NCBI RefSeq assembly: GCF_003568845.1 | Contig: NZ_CP030127.1 | Coordinates: forward strand, 527,501 to 591,500 | Length of the DNA: 64,000 nucleotides | Direction of reading: 5' to 3' | Source of the DNA: Indioceanicola profundi | Lineage (GTDB): Bacteria; Pseudomonadota; Alphaproteobacteria; Azospirillales; Azospirillaceae | Part shown: one piece after another, positions 18,166 to 27,109 of the stretch | How positions within the stretch are numbered: position 1 is the first letter of the stretch | How the letters are laid out: the number at the start of each line of letters is the position of its first letter | Position numbers and translations under genes: made by a program | The notes under the pieces: generated by a model | The model's input: only the letters and a program-made list of their open reading frames with translations | Database searches by the model: none | Told to the model about the DNA's origin: nothing

Positions 18166-20904
18166 ATGAAGTCCAAGAAGGGGGGGCGGTCCCGTCTGGG
18201 CCGTCTGTTCACCGGCGTATCGTCCGTTGCCCTGTTCGTCACAATGGGTGCGGGCCTTGCTCAAGCGCAGACGGCCATGCAGCAGGTCGCGCAGGCCAAT
18301 GGCGCGGATGTGCCGACCCAGGCGGAACCGGCTGAGCCGCCCCTGGAGGAACTCATCATCACCGGCTTCCGCAAGAGCCTGGGTGAGGCGCTCGATACCA
18401 AGCGCGATGCCGTCGGCCATGTGGATGCGATCATGGCGGAGGACATGGCCGACTTCCCGGACATGAACCTCGCCGAGTCCATCCAGCGCGTGCCCGGCGT
18501 CGCCATCGACCGCGACGCGGGCGAGGGACGGCAGATCACCCTGCGCGGCCTGGGCCCGACCTTCACCCGTGTGACTCTGAACGGGATGGAGACGCTCGGC
18601 ACGACCGGCGGCACGGATAGCTCGGGCGGCACCAACCGCAGCCGCGCCTTCGACTTCAATATCTTTGCATCGGAGCTGTTCAACAGCATCACCGTCCGCA
18701 AGACATCCTCGGCGGAAGTCGAGGAGGGCGGCATCGCCGGCGTGGTGGAACTGCGCACTGCCCGTCCTTTCGACTATGACGGCTTCAAGATGGCTGTGAC
18801 GGGGCAGCTCGGCTACAATGATCTGGCTGAGAAGGTCGATCCCCGCGGGGCCTTCCTGATCTCCGACACCTTCCTGGATCAGACGGTGGGCGCCCTGCTC
18901 TCGGTGGCCTATGCCGAGCGCACTGTCCGCGAGGAGGGGCACAGCACCGTGCGCTGGGAGGCCGGCGGCTTCCAGGATGCCGGCACGGCCGGGCTCCCGC
19001 TCGACGAATTAAACGAGGCGTTCCATCCCCGTATTCCGCGCTATGGTGTCGTCGCCAGCGAGCAGGAGCGGCTGGGTATCACCGGCGCCCTCCAGTTTGC
19101 GCCGACCAATTCGATCGAAATCAATCTCGACCTGCTCTACGCGAATTTCGGGGGCACCCGGACAGAGCATTATATCGAGGCCGTGTCGTTCAGCCGCCGC
19201 AATGCCTCGGGCATCTTCGAGACGCTGCCGCGCAATGTGATCGTCCAGGATGGCACGATCGTCGCCGGCGAGTTTGACAATGTCGATATCTGGTCGGAAG
19301 CGCGTGTCGACGAACTGGAGACGGATTTCTATCAGGCCGTTCTGTCCGGCGACTATGACGTGACGGACAGTTTCACAATTCGCGCCCTGGGCGGATATGA
19401 GAAGTCGGATTTCAGCAATCCGGTCCAGGATACCCTGCTCATGATCTCGCCGAATCAGAGCTTCGGTTACGACTACCGGGGCAATGACCGGTTGCCGTTG
19501 CTGGATTTCGGCTTCGACACCACAAATCCAGAAAACTTCATCTTCGACGAACTGCGGTCCCGACCGAACACGGTGCTGAACGAGCTTTATACGGCCAAGC
19601 TCGAGGGCGAGTACCATATCAGCGACGACTATGTGTTCCAGCTCGGCGGCGTTTGGAAGAAGTTCACGTTCGAGCAGCGTGAGTACCGTGCCGACACCAC
19701 CCAGTTCCGTGGCCGTAGCGTCGCCGACTTGGTGGAACTGCTGCCCTTCGACGATTTCGGCCAGGGGCTGGACCTACCGAGCGGCCAGATCACCCGCTGG
19801 CTGGTGCCGAACCTGGACACCGGGTTCGACATTCTGGGCCTGGGGAACCTTCCCGTCGCTCTCCGTGAGGATGCGACGCAGGACGTAACGGAGGAGCAGC
19901 TCGGCGGTTTCGCCCAGCTCGATTTCACCTTTGATCTGGCCGGGCGTCCGTTGCGCGGGAATGTCGGCGTGCGTGTGGTCGAGACGAAGCAGGAGTCCAC
20001 CGGCTTCAACAACGGCGCACTGGTCACCATCGAGCGCGATTACACCAACACTCTTCCCTCGCTGAACTTGGCGTGGGAAGTGACGGACGATGTCGTCCTC
20101 CGCGGCGCGGCATCCCGGAACATCACCCGTCCGGCGCTGGGCAATCTGACGCCCGGCGGATCGGTGGATAGCTTCACCCGCCGCGTCACCGCGGGCAATC
20201 CGTTCCTTGAGCCGTTCAAGGCCGACTCCTTCGATGCATCCGCCGAATGGTATTTCAGCGATGAGGGCCTGCTGGCGGCAGCGTTCTTCTACAAGGACGT
20301 GAAGTCCTTCGTGGCCACGGAATCGGTATTCATGCCGTATAACCAGTCCGGCTTCCCGCTGGATCTGGTGGACACCAACATCGTGGACCCGTCCGAGGAG
20401 TTCGAGTTCCGGCAGCCGATCAACGGGCAGGGTGCGGACGTGGTTGGCCTTGAGCTGATCTACCAGCAGCCCTTCGACTTCCTGCCGGCTCCGTGGGATG
20501 GCTTCGGCGTCGTCGCCAATTACACGTACGTGGACTCCACGGCGCAGTATGGACCGGTGGACAACCCGATCGAGTCCCAGCTTGTCGGCCTGTCCAAGCA
20601 CTCCGCCAACGGCACGCTCTATTACGAGAACGAGACTTTCGGCGCTCGCATCTCGGTCAATTACCGCGATGACTATCTCAGCCAGGTCCCGGGCCGGAAC
20701 GGGAATGATGTCGAGGGCAAGAACTCCAGCATCAATGTGGACTTCTCCGCCTTCTACAATGTAAGCGACAATCTCGAGATCACTCTGGAAGCCATCAACC
20801 TGACCGACGAGTTCAACGACCAGTTCGTCGACTCCTCGGACCGCGTGTACGTCTATACGCATACGGGTCGTCAGGTATTCCTGGGCTTTCGTTACTCCTA
20901 CTAA
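18166..20904 (+). CDS. TonB-dependent receptor for pectin-derived oligosaccharides
   Basis: 912-residue outer-membrane beta-barrel transporter. A signal peptide (cleavage after AQAQ, near residue 36) is followed by a TonB box region (LEELIITGFRKSL), a plug (DFPDMNLAESIQRVPGVAID and ITLRGLGPTFTRVTLNG) and a barrel ending in the aromatic terminus VFLGFRYSY. The plug type is that of Caulobacter- and sphingomonad-like carbohydrate receptors. ATG 18166 has GGGGAGG six bases upstream; the open frame extends back to 18097 without one. Two operators control it. Uptake of oligogalacturonides is inferred from context. Confidence 0.9.
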   Translation: MKSKKGGRSRLGRLFTGVSSVALFVTMGAGLAQAQTAMQQVAQANGADVPTQAEPAEPPLEELIITGFRKSLGEALDTKRDAVGHVDAIMAEDMADFPDMNLAESIQRVPGVAIDRDAGEGRQITLRGLGPTFTRVTLNGMETLGTTGGTDSSGGTNRSRAFDFNIFASELFNSITVRKTSSAEVEEGGIAGVVELRTARPFDYDGFKMAVTGQLGYNDLAEKVDPRGAFLISDTFLDQTVGALLSVAYAERTVREEGHSTVRWEAGGFQDAGTAGLPLDELNEAFHPRIPRYGVVASEQERLGITGALQFAPTNSIEINLDLLYANFGGTRTEHYIEAVSFSRRNASGIFETLPRNVIVQDGTIVAGEFDNVDIWSEARVDELETDFYQAVLSGDYDVTDSFTIRALGGYEKSDFSNPVQDTLLMISPNQSFGYDYRGNDRLPLLDFGFDTTNPENFIFDELRSRPNTVLNELYTAKLEGEYHISDDYVFQLGGVWKKFTFEQREYRADTTQFRGRSVADLVELLPFDDFGQGLDLPSGQITRWLVPNLDTGFDILGLGNLPVALREDATQDVTEEQLGGFAQLDFTFDLAGRPLRGNVGVRVVETKQESTGFNNGALVTIERDYTNTLPSLNLAWEVTDDVVLRGAASRNITRPALGNLTPGGSVDSFTRRVTAGNPFLEPFKADSFDASAEWYFSDEGLLAAAFFYKDVKSFVATESVFMPYNQSGFPLDLVDTNIVDPSEEFEFRQPINGQGADVVGLELIYQQPFDFLPAPWDGFGVVANYTYVDSTAQYGPVDNPIESQLVGLSKHSANGTLYYENETFGARISVNYRDDYLSQVPGRNGNDVEGKNSSINVDFSAFYNVSDNLEITLEAINLTDEFNDQFVDSSDRVYVYTHTGRQVFLGFRYSY

Positions 20905-20908
20905 CGTC

Positions 20909-20944
20909 GTGGCGCGGCCTTCTTAGAGGGTCGCGCCACTTTTC
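20909..20944 (+). terminator. intrinsic terminator after the TonB receptor
   Basis: GTGGCGCG (20909-20916) pairs with CGCGCCAC (20932-20939), extended inward by three more pairs including a G-U, then TTTT. It sits five bases after the receptor stop. Confidence 0.7.
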
Positions 20945-20976
20945 TATTCCTCACATGTAACCAGGGTTCTGCACGC

Positions 20977-21621
20977 ATGTCGAAACCACCCCTCTCCGCC
21001 TTCCGGGCTATCCTGCGGACGTCCCGCGTCGTGCCGGTTCTGGTCGTGGACCGGGTCGACGACGCCGAGCCGCTGGCCGAAGCCCTGTGCGGTGCGGGGC
21101 TGAAGGTGCTCGAAGTGACGCTGCGCACGCCAGCGGCCCTGGAGGTGATCCGGCGCATGAAGGCGGCAGCTCCCGGCGTGCTTGTCGGGGCCGGCACCGT
21201 TCTCTCCGAGCGGGATGTGAATGCCGCCCTGGAGGTCGGGTCCGACTTCATCGTCACGCCCGGAACCACGCCGCGCACGGCCTCTGCGTTGTTGCGGGCA
21301 GGCATTCCGGTAATGCCCGGCGTTTCCACCCCCAGCGAGGCCTTGGCCCGGCTGGAGGAAGGGTTCGAAATCCTGAAGTTCTTCCCTGCGGAGCAGTATG
21401 GCGGCCTTGCCACCCTGAAGGCCATGGCCGGCCCGCTGGCCGGAATCCAGTTCTGCCCCACGGGCGGTGTCGGCCGGGCAGAGACGCCCGAATATCTGGC
21501 GCAGCCGAACGTCATTGCTGTGGGTGGTTCCTGGGTGGCGCCGGCGGCGCTGCTGAAGGCCGGGGATTGGGCTGCCATCGCCGCCAACGCCGCCACTGCC
21601 GCCGGGATGGGGCAGGGGTGA
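20977..21621 (+). CDS. eda: KDPG aldolase (2-dehydro-3-deoxy-phosphogluconate aldolase)
   Basis: 214-residue class I aldolase splitting KDPG into pyruvate and glyceraldehyde-3-phosphate, the last step of the island pathway and also of Entner-Doudoroff. The Schiff-base Lys lies in EILKFFPAEQ; GAGTVLSERDV and VTPGTTPRT shape the phosphate site. It follows the receptor and its terminator by 72 bases, so it depends on read-through or on a promoter I could not identify. Confidence 0.93.
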   Translation: MSKPPLSAFRAILRTSRVVPVLVVDRVDDAEPLAEALCGAGLKVLEVTLRTPAALEVIRRMKAAAPGVLVGAGTVLSERDVNAALEVGSDFIVTPGTTPRTASALLRAGIPVMPGVSTPSEALARLEEGFEILKFFPAEQYGGLATLKAMAGPLAGIQFCPTGGVGRAETPEYLAQPNVIAVGGSWVAPAALLKAGDWAAIAANAATAAGMGQG

Positions 21622-21736
21622 TGTTTCGGTAACCGGGTTTCATGGCCGACCCCGCCGATCCTTTCCTGCGGCGCACCTGGGACGGCCATGATGAACGGCC
21701 TGCTTGTCACCTTCGCAGGGCGGGCCGCAGAACTCG

Positions 21737-21762
21737 ATCCGGGCGCAAGCCCGGATTTTTTT
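21737..21762 (+). terminator. strong intrinsic terminator after eda
   Basis: ATCCGGGC (21737-21744), tetraloop GCAA, GCCCGGAT (21749-21756), then a seven-T run. Placed 115 bases after eda on its strand. Confidence 0.8.
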
Positions 21763-21824
21763 ATGGCCGGGCTCAGTCCGCCGCCGTGATCAGGGGGCAG
21801 TTCCCCACAAGGAGCTGACCCGCG

Positions 21825-21864
21825 AAAAAGGAAAAGCCCCGGCGGGATGGCCTGCCGGGGCTTT
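21825..21864 (-). terminator. intrinsic terminator of the TRAP operon
   Basis: An 11-bp perfect stem AAAGCCCCGGC (21833-21843) / GCCGGGGCTTT (21854-21864). Read on the minus strand it is followed by CTTTTCCTTTTT. It lies 42 bases after the dctM stop. Confidence 0.75.
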
Positions 21865-21906
21865 GTCCTTGTATCCGCCGATGACTTCGCCGCGGGGGAG
21901 GGAGGG

Positions 21907-23187
21907 TCAGCCCATCAGCTGGGGCAGCAGCAAGGACAGGGCCGGGATAAAGGTCACGAGCATCAGGGCGGCGATCAGGGCCAGATAGAAGGGCCACATG
22001 GTTCGCACCGCCTGCTCCACCCGGATGCGGCCGATGGCGGCCCCGACGAACAGCACCGACCCGACCGGCGGTGTGACGAGGCCGATACCCAGGTTCAGCA
22101 TCATGATGATGCCGAAATGCACCGGGTCTACGCCCATGGATTGCGCCACCGGCAGGAAGATTGGCGTCGTGATCACGATCAGTGGCGCCATGTCCATGAA
22201 GGTGCCGAGGATCAGCAGCATGATGTTGATGATCAGCAGCACGATGATGGGGTTGTCGGAGAGAAGCTGGATGAAGCCAGCCAGATGCATCGGTGCCTGC
22301 AGCAGCGCCACCAGCCAGCCGAACGCGCCGGCCCCGCCGATGATCAGCATGACCATGGCGGTCGTCCGCACCGCCCCAGTCACCGCTGCCTTGAACCCGT
22401 TCCAACCCAGGGACCGGTAGACCAGCGTTCCGACAATCAGTGTGTAGATCACGGCGACCGCCGAGCTTTCCGTCGGGGTGAAGACGCCGCCCAGCACGCC
22501 GATGATGATGATGCCAGCGGTCATCAGGCCAGGAATCGCCATGCCCAGCGAATGCAGGAAGGCGCCCCAACCGGGAAAGCATCCCGGTGGATAGCCGCGC
22601 CGCACGGCCACCGCCCAGGCTGCGAACATCAGCAAGGCGCCCGTCAGCAGCCCCGGCACCACTCCGGCCAGGAACAGATCCTGGACCGAGACGCCGACGC
22701 CGGCCGCGGCCGCATAGATGATCATGTTGTGGGAGGGTGGAATCAGGATGCCGGTGATTGCGGCTGTGGAGGTGACGTTAACCGCATAGTCCGGATCGTA
22801 CCCCTTCTCCTTCATCAGGGGCATCAGGGTGGAGCCCATGGCCGAGACGCTGGCAATGGGTGATCCCGAGACGGCGCCGAACAGCATTGAGGCGCCGACA
22901 TTCACCTGTCCCAGGCCGCCGCGGGCGCGGCCTAGCACAGCATCCGCCACCTCCACGATCCGGCGGGCGATGCCGGCCTGGTGCATCAGGTCGCCGGCGA
23001 AGATGAAGAACGGGATGGCGATCAGCACGAAAATGTTCATGCCGGCGACCATCTGCTGGAAGCCCACCACCAGCGGGATGTCCAGCATCAGGAAGGTAAC
23101 CAGCGATGCGCCCAGCAACGCAAATGCCACTGGAACCCCAAGGGCCAGCAACGCGAAAAGGCTGAGCATGAGGACGGTCAGCGCCAT
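21907..23187 (-). CDS. dctM: TRAP transporter large permease (DctM)
   Basis: 426-residue inner-membrane protein with about twelve hydrophobic segments, the ion-coupled channel subunit of a tripartite ATP-independent transporter. Family marks include IPFFIFAGDLMHQAGIARRI, NVGASMLFGAVSGSPIASVS and PPSHNMIIYAA. Its start overlaps the end of dctQ by ten bases. With the binding protein it probably imports uronates or keto-deoxy sugar acids released from pectin. The symbol denotes the subunit type, not C4-dicarboxylate specificity. Confidence 0.92.
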   Translation of the reverse strand: MALTVLMLSLFALLALGVPVAFALLGASLVTFLMLDIPLVVGFQQMVAGMNIFVLIAIPFFIFAGDLMHQAGIARRIVEVADAVLGRARGGLGQVNVGASMLFGAVSGSPIASVSAMGSTLMPLMKEKGYDPDYAVNVTSTAAITGILIPPSHNMIIYAAAAGVGVSVQDLFLAGVVPGLLTGALLMFAAWAVAVRRGYPPGCFPGWGAFLHSLGMAIPGLMTAGIIIIGVLGGVFTPTESSAVAVIYTLIVGTLVYRSLGWNGFKAAVTGAVRTTAMVMLIIGGAGAFGWLVALLQAPMHLAGFIQLLSDNPIIVLLIINIMLLILGTFMDMAPLIVITTPIFLPVAQSMGVDPVHFGIIMMLNLGIGLVTPPVGSVLFVGAAIGRIRVEQAVRTMWPFYLALIAALMLVTFIPALSLLLPQLMG

Positions 23188-23675
23188 AGCGGTTCAACCT
23201 TTCGTCCAAGCATGCCCGCCAGGATGTGTTCCAGCGCGAACAGCGCGATCAGCAGCCCGGCAAGCGAGATGGGCACGTAGGCGACGCCGCGCGGCAGCGA
23301 CAGCGTCGGGATGTTATGGCCCCAGGTGGCGATGGTCAGTTCCGCCCCGCATGCAGCCATGGTGAGGCCGAGCGTCAGCACGACCAGATTGGAAATCACC
23401 TCCATCCGGGCGCGGGCGGCTGGCGTTACAGCGTCTTCCACCGCCGTGATGCGGATGTGGAAGCGCTCCCGCACGCCGGCCGCAGCCGCGAGGCTGATGT
23501 ACCAGATCATCAGAACCAGGCTGGCCTGTTCCGCCCAAGTAGGGCTGGCCTCCAGGGCGTAGCGGGCAAAAACCTGCCAGCCGATGATCGCGGTCATCAG
23601 CACCAAACCGGCCCCGGCGAACCAAAGGAACGCCGTACTCAGCATGCGTGTGATCCTGGCAAGAAGGTCAAGCAT
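23178..23675 (-). CDS. dctQ: TRAP transporter small permease (DctQ)
   Basis: 165 residues with four hydrophobic segments, the small membrane subunit that pairs with DctM. The family motif ASPTWAEQASLVLMIWYISL is near residues 38-57. It overlaps dctP at its 5' end by eight bases and dctM at its 3' end, so the operon is translationally coupled. Confidence 0.9.
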   Translation of the reverse strand: MLDLLARITRMLSTAFLWFAGAGLVLMTAIIGWQVFARYALEASPTWAEQASLVLMIWYISLAAAAGVRERFHIRITAVEDAVTPAARARMEVISNLVVLTLGLTMAACGAELTIATWGHNIPTLSLPRGVAYVPISLAGLLIALFALEHILAGMLGRKVEPLWR

Positions 23676-24672
23676 CGGCGCCTCCGAGTGCCTGAACCTG
23701 CGCCATCAGCTGCTGCAGGAAAGGCGTATTCATGAAGCGGTCCCAGAGCGGCTCCATCGGGGCCGTGAAGGCGGACTGATCCACCTTGTTGACCTGGATG
23801 CCGGCTGCGAGCAGCCGCGTCTCGGCCTCCTGCTCCCGCTTGTCCCAGAGGGCGCGCATCACGGGTACGCTGTCCTTGGCGGCCTGCCGGATCGTGTCCT
23901 GATGGGATTGCGGCAGCTTCTCCCACCGGCGGCGCGACATCACCAGGGCCTCCGGCGCCATCACATGGCCGGACAGGCTGTAATAGCGGGCAACCTCGTA
24001 ATGCCGGGTGCTCTCATAGGAGGGCCAGTTGTTCTCCGCCCCGTCCACAACGCCCTGCACCAGGGCCTGATAGACCTCGCCCAGCGGAATCGGCGTGGGA
24101 TTGCCGCCAGCGGCGGCAATCATCGCTACATACAGGTCGGAGGTCGGCACCCGTATCTTCAGCCCACGCAGATCGTCGGGCGTGTAGACCGGCCCGCGGG
24201 TGTTGTAGAAGTGGCGCGCGCCACTGTCGTAGAAGCAGAGGCCGACCAGCCCCTTGTCCATCATCGAGTCCAGAATCACTTCCCCCGGCACGCCGTCGAA
24301 AGTGCGGCGGGCATGGGGGATGGACTTGAACAGGAAGGGCAGGTTCAGCACCTGGGTGGCCGGTGCGATGGGGTTCAGGGGCGCCAGGCTGACACGGTTC
24401 AGGTCGATCCCGCCGAAGGTCGTGATCTCCAGCGTATCGTTCTCCGACCCCAACTGCCCGCCGGCATAGACGCGGATGGACAGCTCGCCGTTTGTACGCT
24501 CCTCCAGCATACGCCCCATGGCCTTCACGGCCTCCACGGTGGGGTAGCCTTCGGGATGGGTTTCGGCGCTGAACAGCGGACGGCTGACCTCGTCGCAGCC
24601 TGTCAGCGTCAGCGTCCCCGCGGCCGCTCCGGCAGCCAGGAAGCCACGGCGGGACAGGGAGGGGGAGATCAT
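23668..24672 (-). CDS. dctP: TRAP transporter substrate-binding protein (DctP family)
   Basis: 334-residue periplasmic binding protein. The N-terminus combines a Tat-type SRRGFLAAGAAAG with a lipobox LTGC, so it may be an exported lipoprotein. The central region has the DctP pattern KIRVPTSDLYVAMIAAAGG and PIPLGEVYQALVQGVVDGAE, including the conserved Arg (KIRVP) that binds a ligand carboxylate. Its start overlaps the upstream hydratase gene by four bases. The ligand is inferred to be a uronate. Confidence 0.9.
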   Translation of the reverse strand: MISPSLSRRGFLAAGAAAGTLTLTGCDEVSRPLFSAETHPEGYPTVEAVKAMGRMLEERTNGELSIRVYAGGQLGSENDTLEITTFGGIDLNRVSLAPLNPIAPATQVLNLPFLFKSIPHARRTFDGVPGEVILDSMMDKGLVGLCFYDSGARHFYNTRGPVYTPDDLRGLKIRVPTSDLYVAMIAAAGGNPTPIPLGEVYQALVQGVVDGAENNWPSYESTRHYEVARYYSLSGHVMAPEALVMSRRRWEKLPQSHQDTIRQAAKDSVPVMRALWDKREQEAETRLLAAGIQVNKVDQSAFTAPMEPLWDRFMNTPFLQQLMAQVQALGGADA

Positions 24673-25469
24673 CTCGACACCGCCGGAACCGCGACGGCGT
24701 CGATGGGCGGAAGACCCTCCATCTCGACTCGGGCAACGGCGCCGGGTTGCACCTGATGAATGCCGGTGGTGGCCCCGGTGGTGATCCAGTCGCCTTCCTT
24801 CAGGGTTATGCCGCGCTTTGCGCAGTGCTCCACCAGGAAGGCCAGGGCGGCGAGCGGGCTGCCGGGCACGGAAGCGGCGCTACCCTCGCCGACGGCGGCG
24901 CCGTCTACAATGGTGCGGACCCGCATGCTGTCCCACGCACGCTCACGCCAGCCCACGATTTCGGACCCGATGATCAGGCCGGCATTGTTGCCGAAATCCG
25001 ACGCGACCACCGCCGGGCCATGATCATTGATTTCCGGGAAGGGGCTGCCGGCCGGCTCAATGCCGAGATGCAGGGCCGCCACCAGATCCGCCACGTCGGC
25101 CACCACGTTGCCGGGTGCGATGTCGCGGGCCAGCTTGAACACGAACTCCGCCTCGACCGCGCCGAAGCCGCCCTGGAAGACGGGGAAGCTCACCGGCGCT
25201 CCCGGCTGCGCGGTCCAGACCGCCTTGGCGAAGACCGGACCCGCCAGCCGCTCCGCCCCGTACTGCGGACGAAGAGCCGGGGCGATCAGCCCGATCTTCC
25301 AGCCGGCGACCCGGTCGCCCCAGGCGGCAATGGACCGATCCTGGCAGGCATAGGCCTCCGCCATGGTGGCCGGCATCGTTCCGGGATAGCTGGGCAGGGC
25401 CTGCGCCGTATGGCGGGCGGTGACGAACGAGTCCGACACGGACAGCAGATCGAAGCCGGAGTCCGGCAT
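24669..25469 (-). CDS. 2-keto-4-pentenoate hydratase/fumarylacetoacetase-like protein
   Basis: 266 residues of the MhpD/FAH fold. Evidence: GWKIGLIAPALRPQYGAERL near residue 55, the metal-ligand stretch AVEAEFVFKL, IEPAGSPFPEIN, and a C-terminal GDWITTGATTGIHQVQPG. Enzymes of this group hydrate or hydrolyse 2-oxo acids with Mg2+. It is first in the TRAP operon (four-base overlap with dctP), so its substrate should be related to what the transporter brings in. No standard pectin-pathway step needs it, so the function is open. Confidence 0.8.
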   Translation of the reverse strand: MPDSGFDLLSVSDSFVTARHTAQALPSYPGTMPATMAEAYACQDRSIAAWGDRVAGWKIGLIAPALRPQYGAERLAGPVFAKAVWTAQPGAPVSFPVFQGGFGAVEAEFVFKLARDIAPGNVVADVADLVAALHLGIEPAGSPFPEINDHGPAVVASDFGNNAGLIIGSEIVGWRERAWDSMRVRTIVDGAAVGEGSAASVPGSPLAALAFLVEHCAKRGITLKEGDWITTGATTGIHQVQPGAVARVEMEGLPPIDAVAVPAVSR

Positions 25470-25537
25470 GTCTTATCCTCCCCGGCGGCGAAGCCGCGCC
25501 GCCCTGTCTCTGTTGTTCGCCCCTTTGTGGCAGGGCG

Positions 25538-25578
25538 TTGTCAAACACCTGAGGAATGGTTATAGGAAACCGGTGTCA
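25538..25578 (+). promoter_or_regulatory. promoter of the PL1 pectate lyase with island operator
   Basis: TTGTCA (25538-25543) and TATAGG (25561-25566) with an ideal 17-base spacer. The half-degenerate operator GGAAACCGGTGTCA (25565-25578) overlaps the -10 box and start site. It lies between the divergent TRAP operon and the lyase and may control both. Confidence 0.6.
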
Positions 25579-25687
25579 TAATCAAGAACCGGGTGCTCGG
25601 CGTCAGATAGTTGCGGGCACCGGCGGCGCATCGGCGAACGGCAAGAACATGCTGTCCCGCGCCTGCCAGGAAAATAGGGGAGGATTC

Positions 25688-26992
25688 GTGAAGAAGAGTC
25701 TACTGGCCGCTCTGTGCCTGACCGTTGCCGCCTTCGCCGGCACGTCCCTTCCGCAACCCGCTGCCGCGGCGGACCCGCTGGCCTTCCCCGGCGCCCAAGG
25801 CTGGGCCGCCGAAACCAAGGGCGGGCGCGGCGGGCGCATAATCAAGGTCACCACGCTGGCCGCCACTGGCCCCGGTTCCTTCGCCGAAGCCGTGGCCACC
25901 AAGGGACCGCGGATCGTCGTCTTCGAGGTGGGCGGGGTCATCGACCTGGAGCGCACCGCGCTGAAGATCACGGAGCCCTTCCTGACCATCGCCGGCCAGA
26001 CGGCTCCCTCGCCGGGAATCACCTTCATCCGCGGCGGGCTGGACATCGTCACCCATGACGTCATCGTCCAGCATATCCGCGTCCGCCCCGGCGAGGCGGA
26101 GCAGCCCAAGATGGGCGGGATGGACTTCGACGCGATCGCGACCCTTGGCGGCGCGTATAACGTCATCGTCGACCATTGCTCCCTGACCTGGGCGACCGAC
26201 GAGAACCTGTCCGCCAGCGGGCCGCGTGTGCAGGGCGACACGCCGGAGGAGTGGCGGCGGAACACATCCCACCGCATCACCTTCTCGAACAACATCATCG
26301 CCGAGGGGCTGGCCTATTCCTCCCATGCGAAGGGGGAGCATTCCAAGGGCTCCCTGATCCACGACAATGTCAGCGACATCCTGATCATCGGGAATCTTTA
26401 TTCCAACAACATGGAGCGTACCCCGCTGTTCAAGGGCGGCGTGCGCGGCGCTATCGTCAACAACCTGATCTACAATCCCGGCCAGAAGGCCATCCACTAT
26501 AATCTGATCGCCCAGGAATGGGGTGACCATCCCTTCCAACTCGGGCAGATGTCGGTGGTGGGCAATGTCATGCGCGCCGGCCCGGATACCTGGGACGGGC
26601 TGCCGCTGGTCATGGTCGGCGGCTCCGGCGATGTGGAACTGCACATGGCCGACAACCTCACCATGGACCGGCTTGGCCGGCCGTTGCCGGAATTCGGTCT
26701 CTACACCACGGCGCCGATCAAGGTGTCCCGCCTGGATAGCCCGCCGGTCTGGCCCGAGGGGCTGAAGGCGCTTCCGGCAGAGGCGGTGCAGGATGCCGTG
26801 ATCAAGAATGCCGGTGCCCGCCCGTGGGAGCGGGACCCCGTGGATGCCCGGATCGTGGCCGACGTGATCGAGGGCCGCGGGGCCATCATCGACAGCGAGA
26901 AGGAGGTCGGCGGCTATCCGGTGGTCAAGGAAACCCGTGCGCCCTTCGACCCGGCGGCATGGAACCTGGACGACATGACCCCGCGGAAATAG
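25688..26992 (+). CDS. pectate lyase, PL1 family, secreted
   Basis: 434-residue parallel beta-helix lyase. GTG 25688, five bases after GGGGAGGA, opens a signal peptide (VKKSLLAALCLTVAAFAG, cleavage after PAAAA). The mature part starts LAFPGAQGWAAETKGGRGG and shows the Ca-site and helix features VIVDHCSLTWATDENLS and RITFSNNIIAEGL typical of PL1 and related pectate lyases. It should cut polygalacturonate in the periplasm or outside. It is divergent from the TRAP operon with a shared operator, so product formation and uptake would be induced together. Confidence 0.87.
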   Translation: MKKSLLAALCLTVAAFAGTSLPQPAAAADPLAFPGAQGWAAETKGGRGGRIIKVTTLAATGPGSFAEAVATKGPRIVVFEVGGVIDLERTALKITEPFLTIAGQTAPSPGITFIRGGLDIVTHDVIVQHIRVRPGEAEQPKMGGMDFDAIATLGGAYNVIVDHCSLTWATDENLSASGPRVQGDTPEEWRRNTSHRITFSNNIIAEGLAYSSHAKGEHSKGSLIHDNVSDILIIGNLYSNNMERTPLFKGGVRGAIVNNLIYNPGQKAIHYNLIAQEWGDHPFQLGQMSVVGNVMRAGPDTWDGLPLVMVGGSGDVELHMADNLTMDRLGRPLPEFGLYTTAPIKVSRLDSPPVWPEGLKALPAEAVQDAVIKNAGARPWERDPVDARIVADVIEGRGAIIDSEKEVGGYPVVKETRAPFDPAAWNLDDMTPRK

Positions 26993-27109
26993 CCGCCCGG
27001 ACTTATACAGCAGGGGTGCCGGACCGGCGCCCCACGGTTCCATGCGCATCCGCCGGAAACAATTCCGTATGTGGAGTCGAAAACCGCTCAACAAGCCGGA
27101 GGTGACGAA

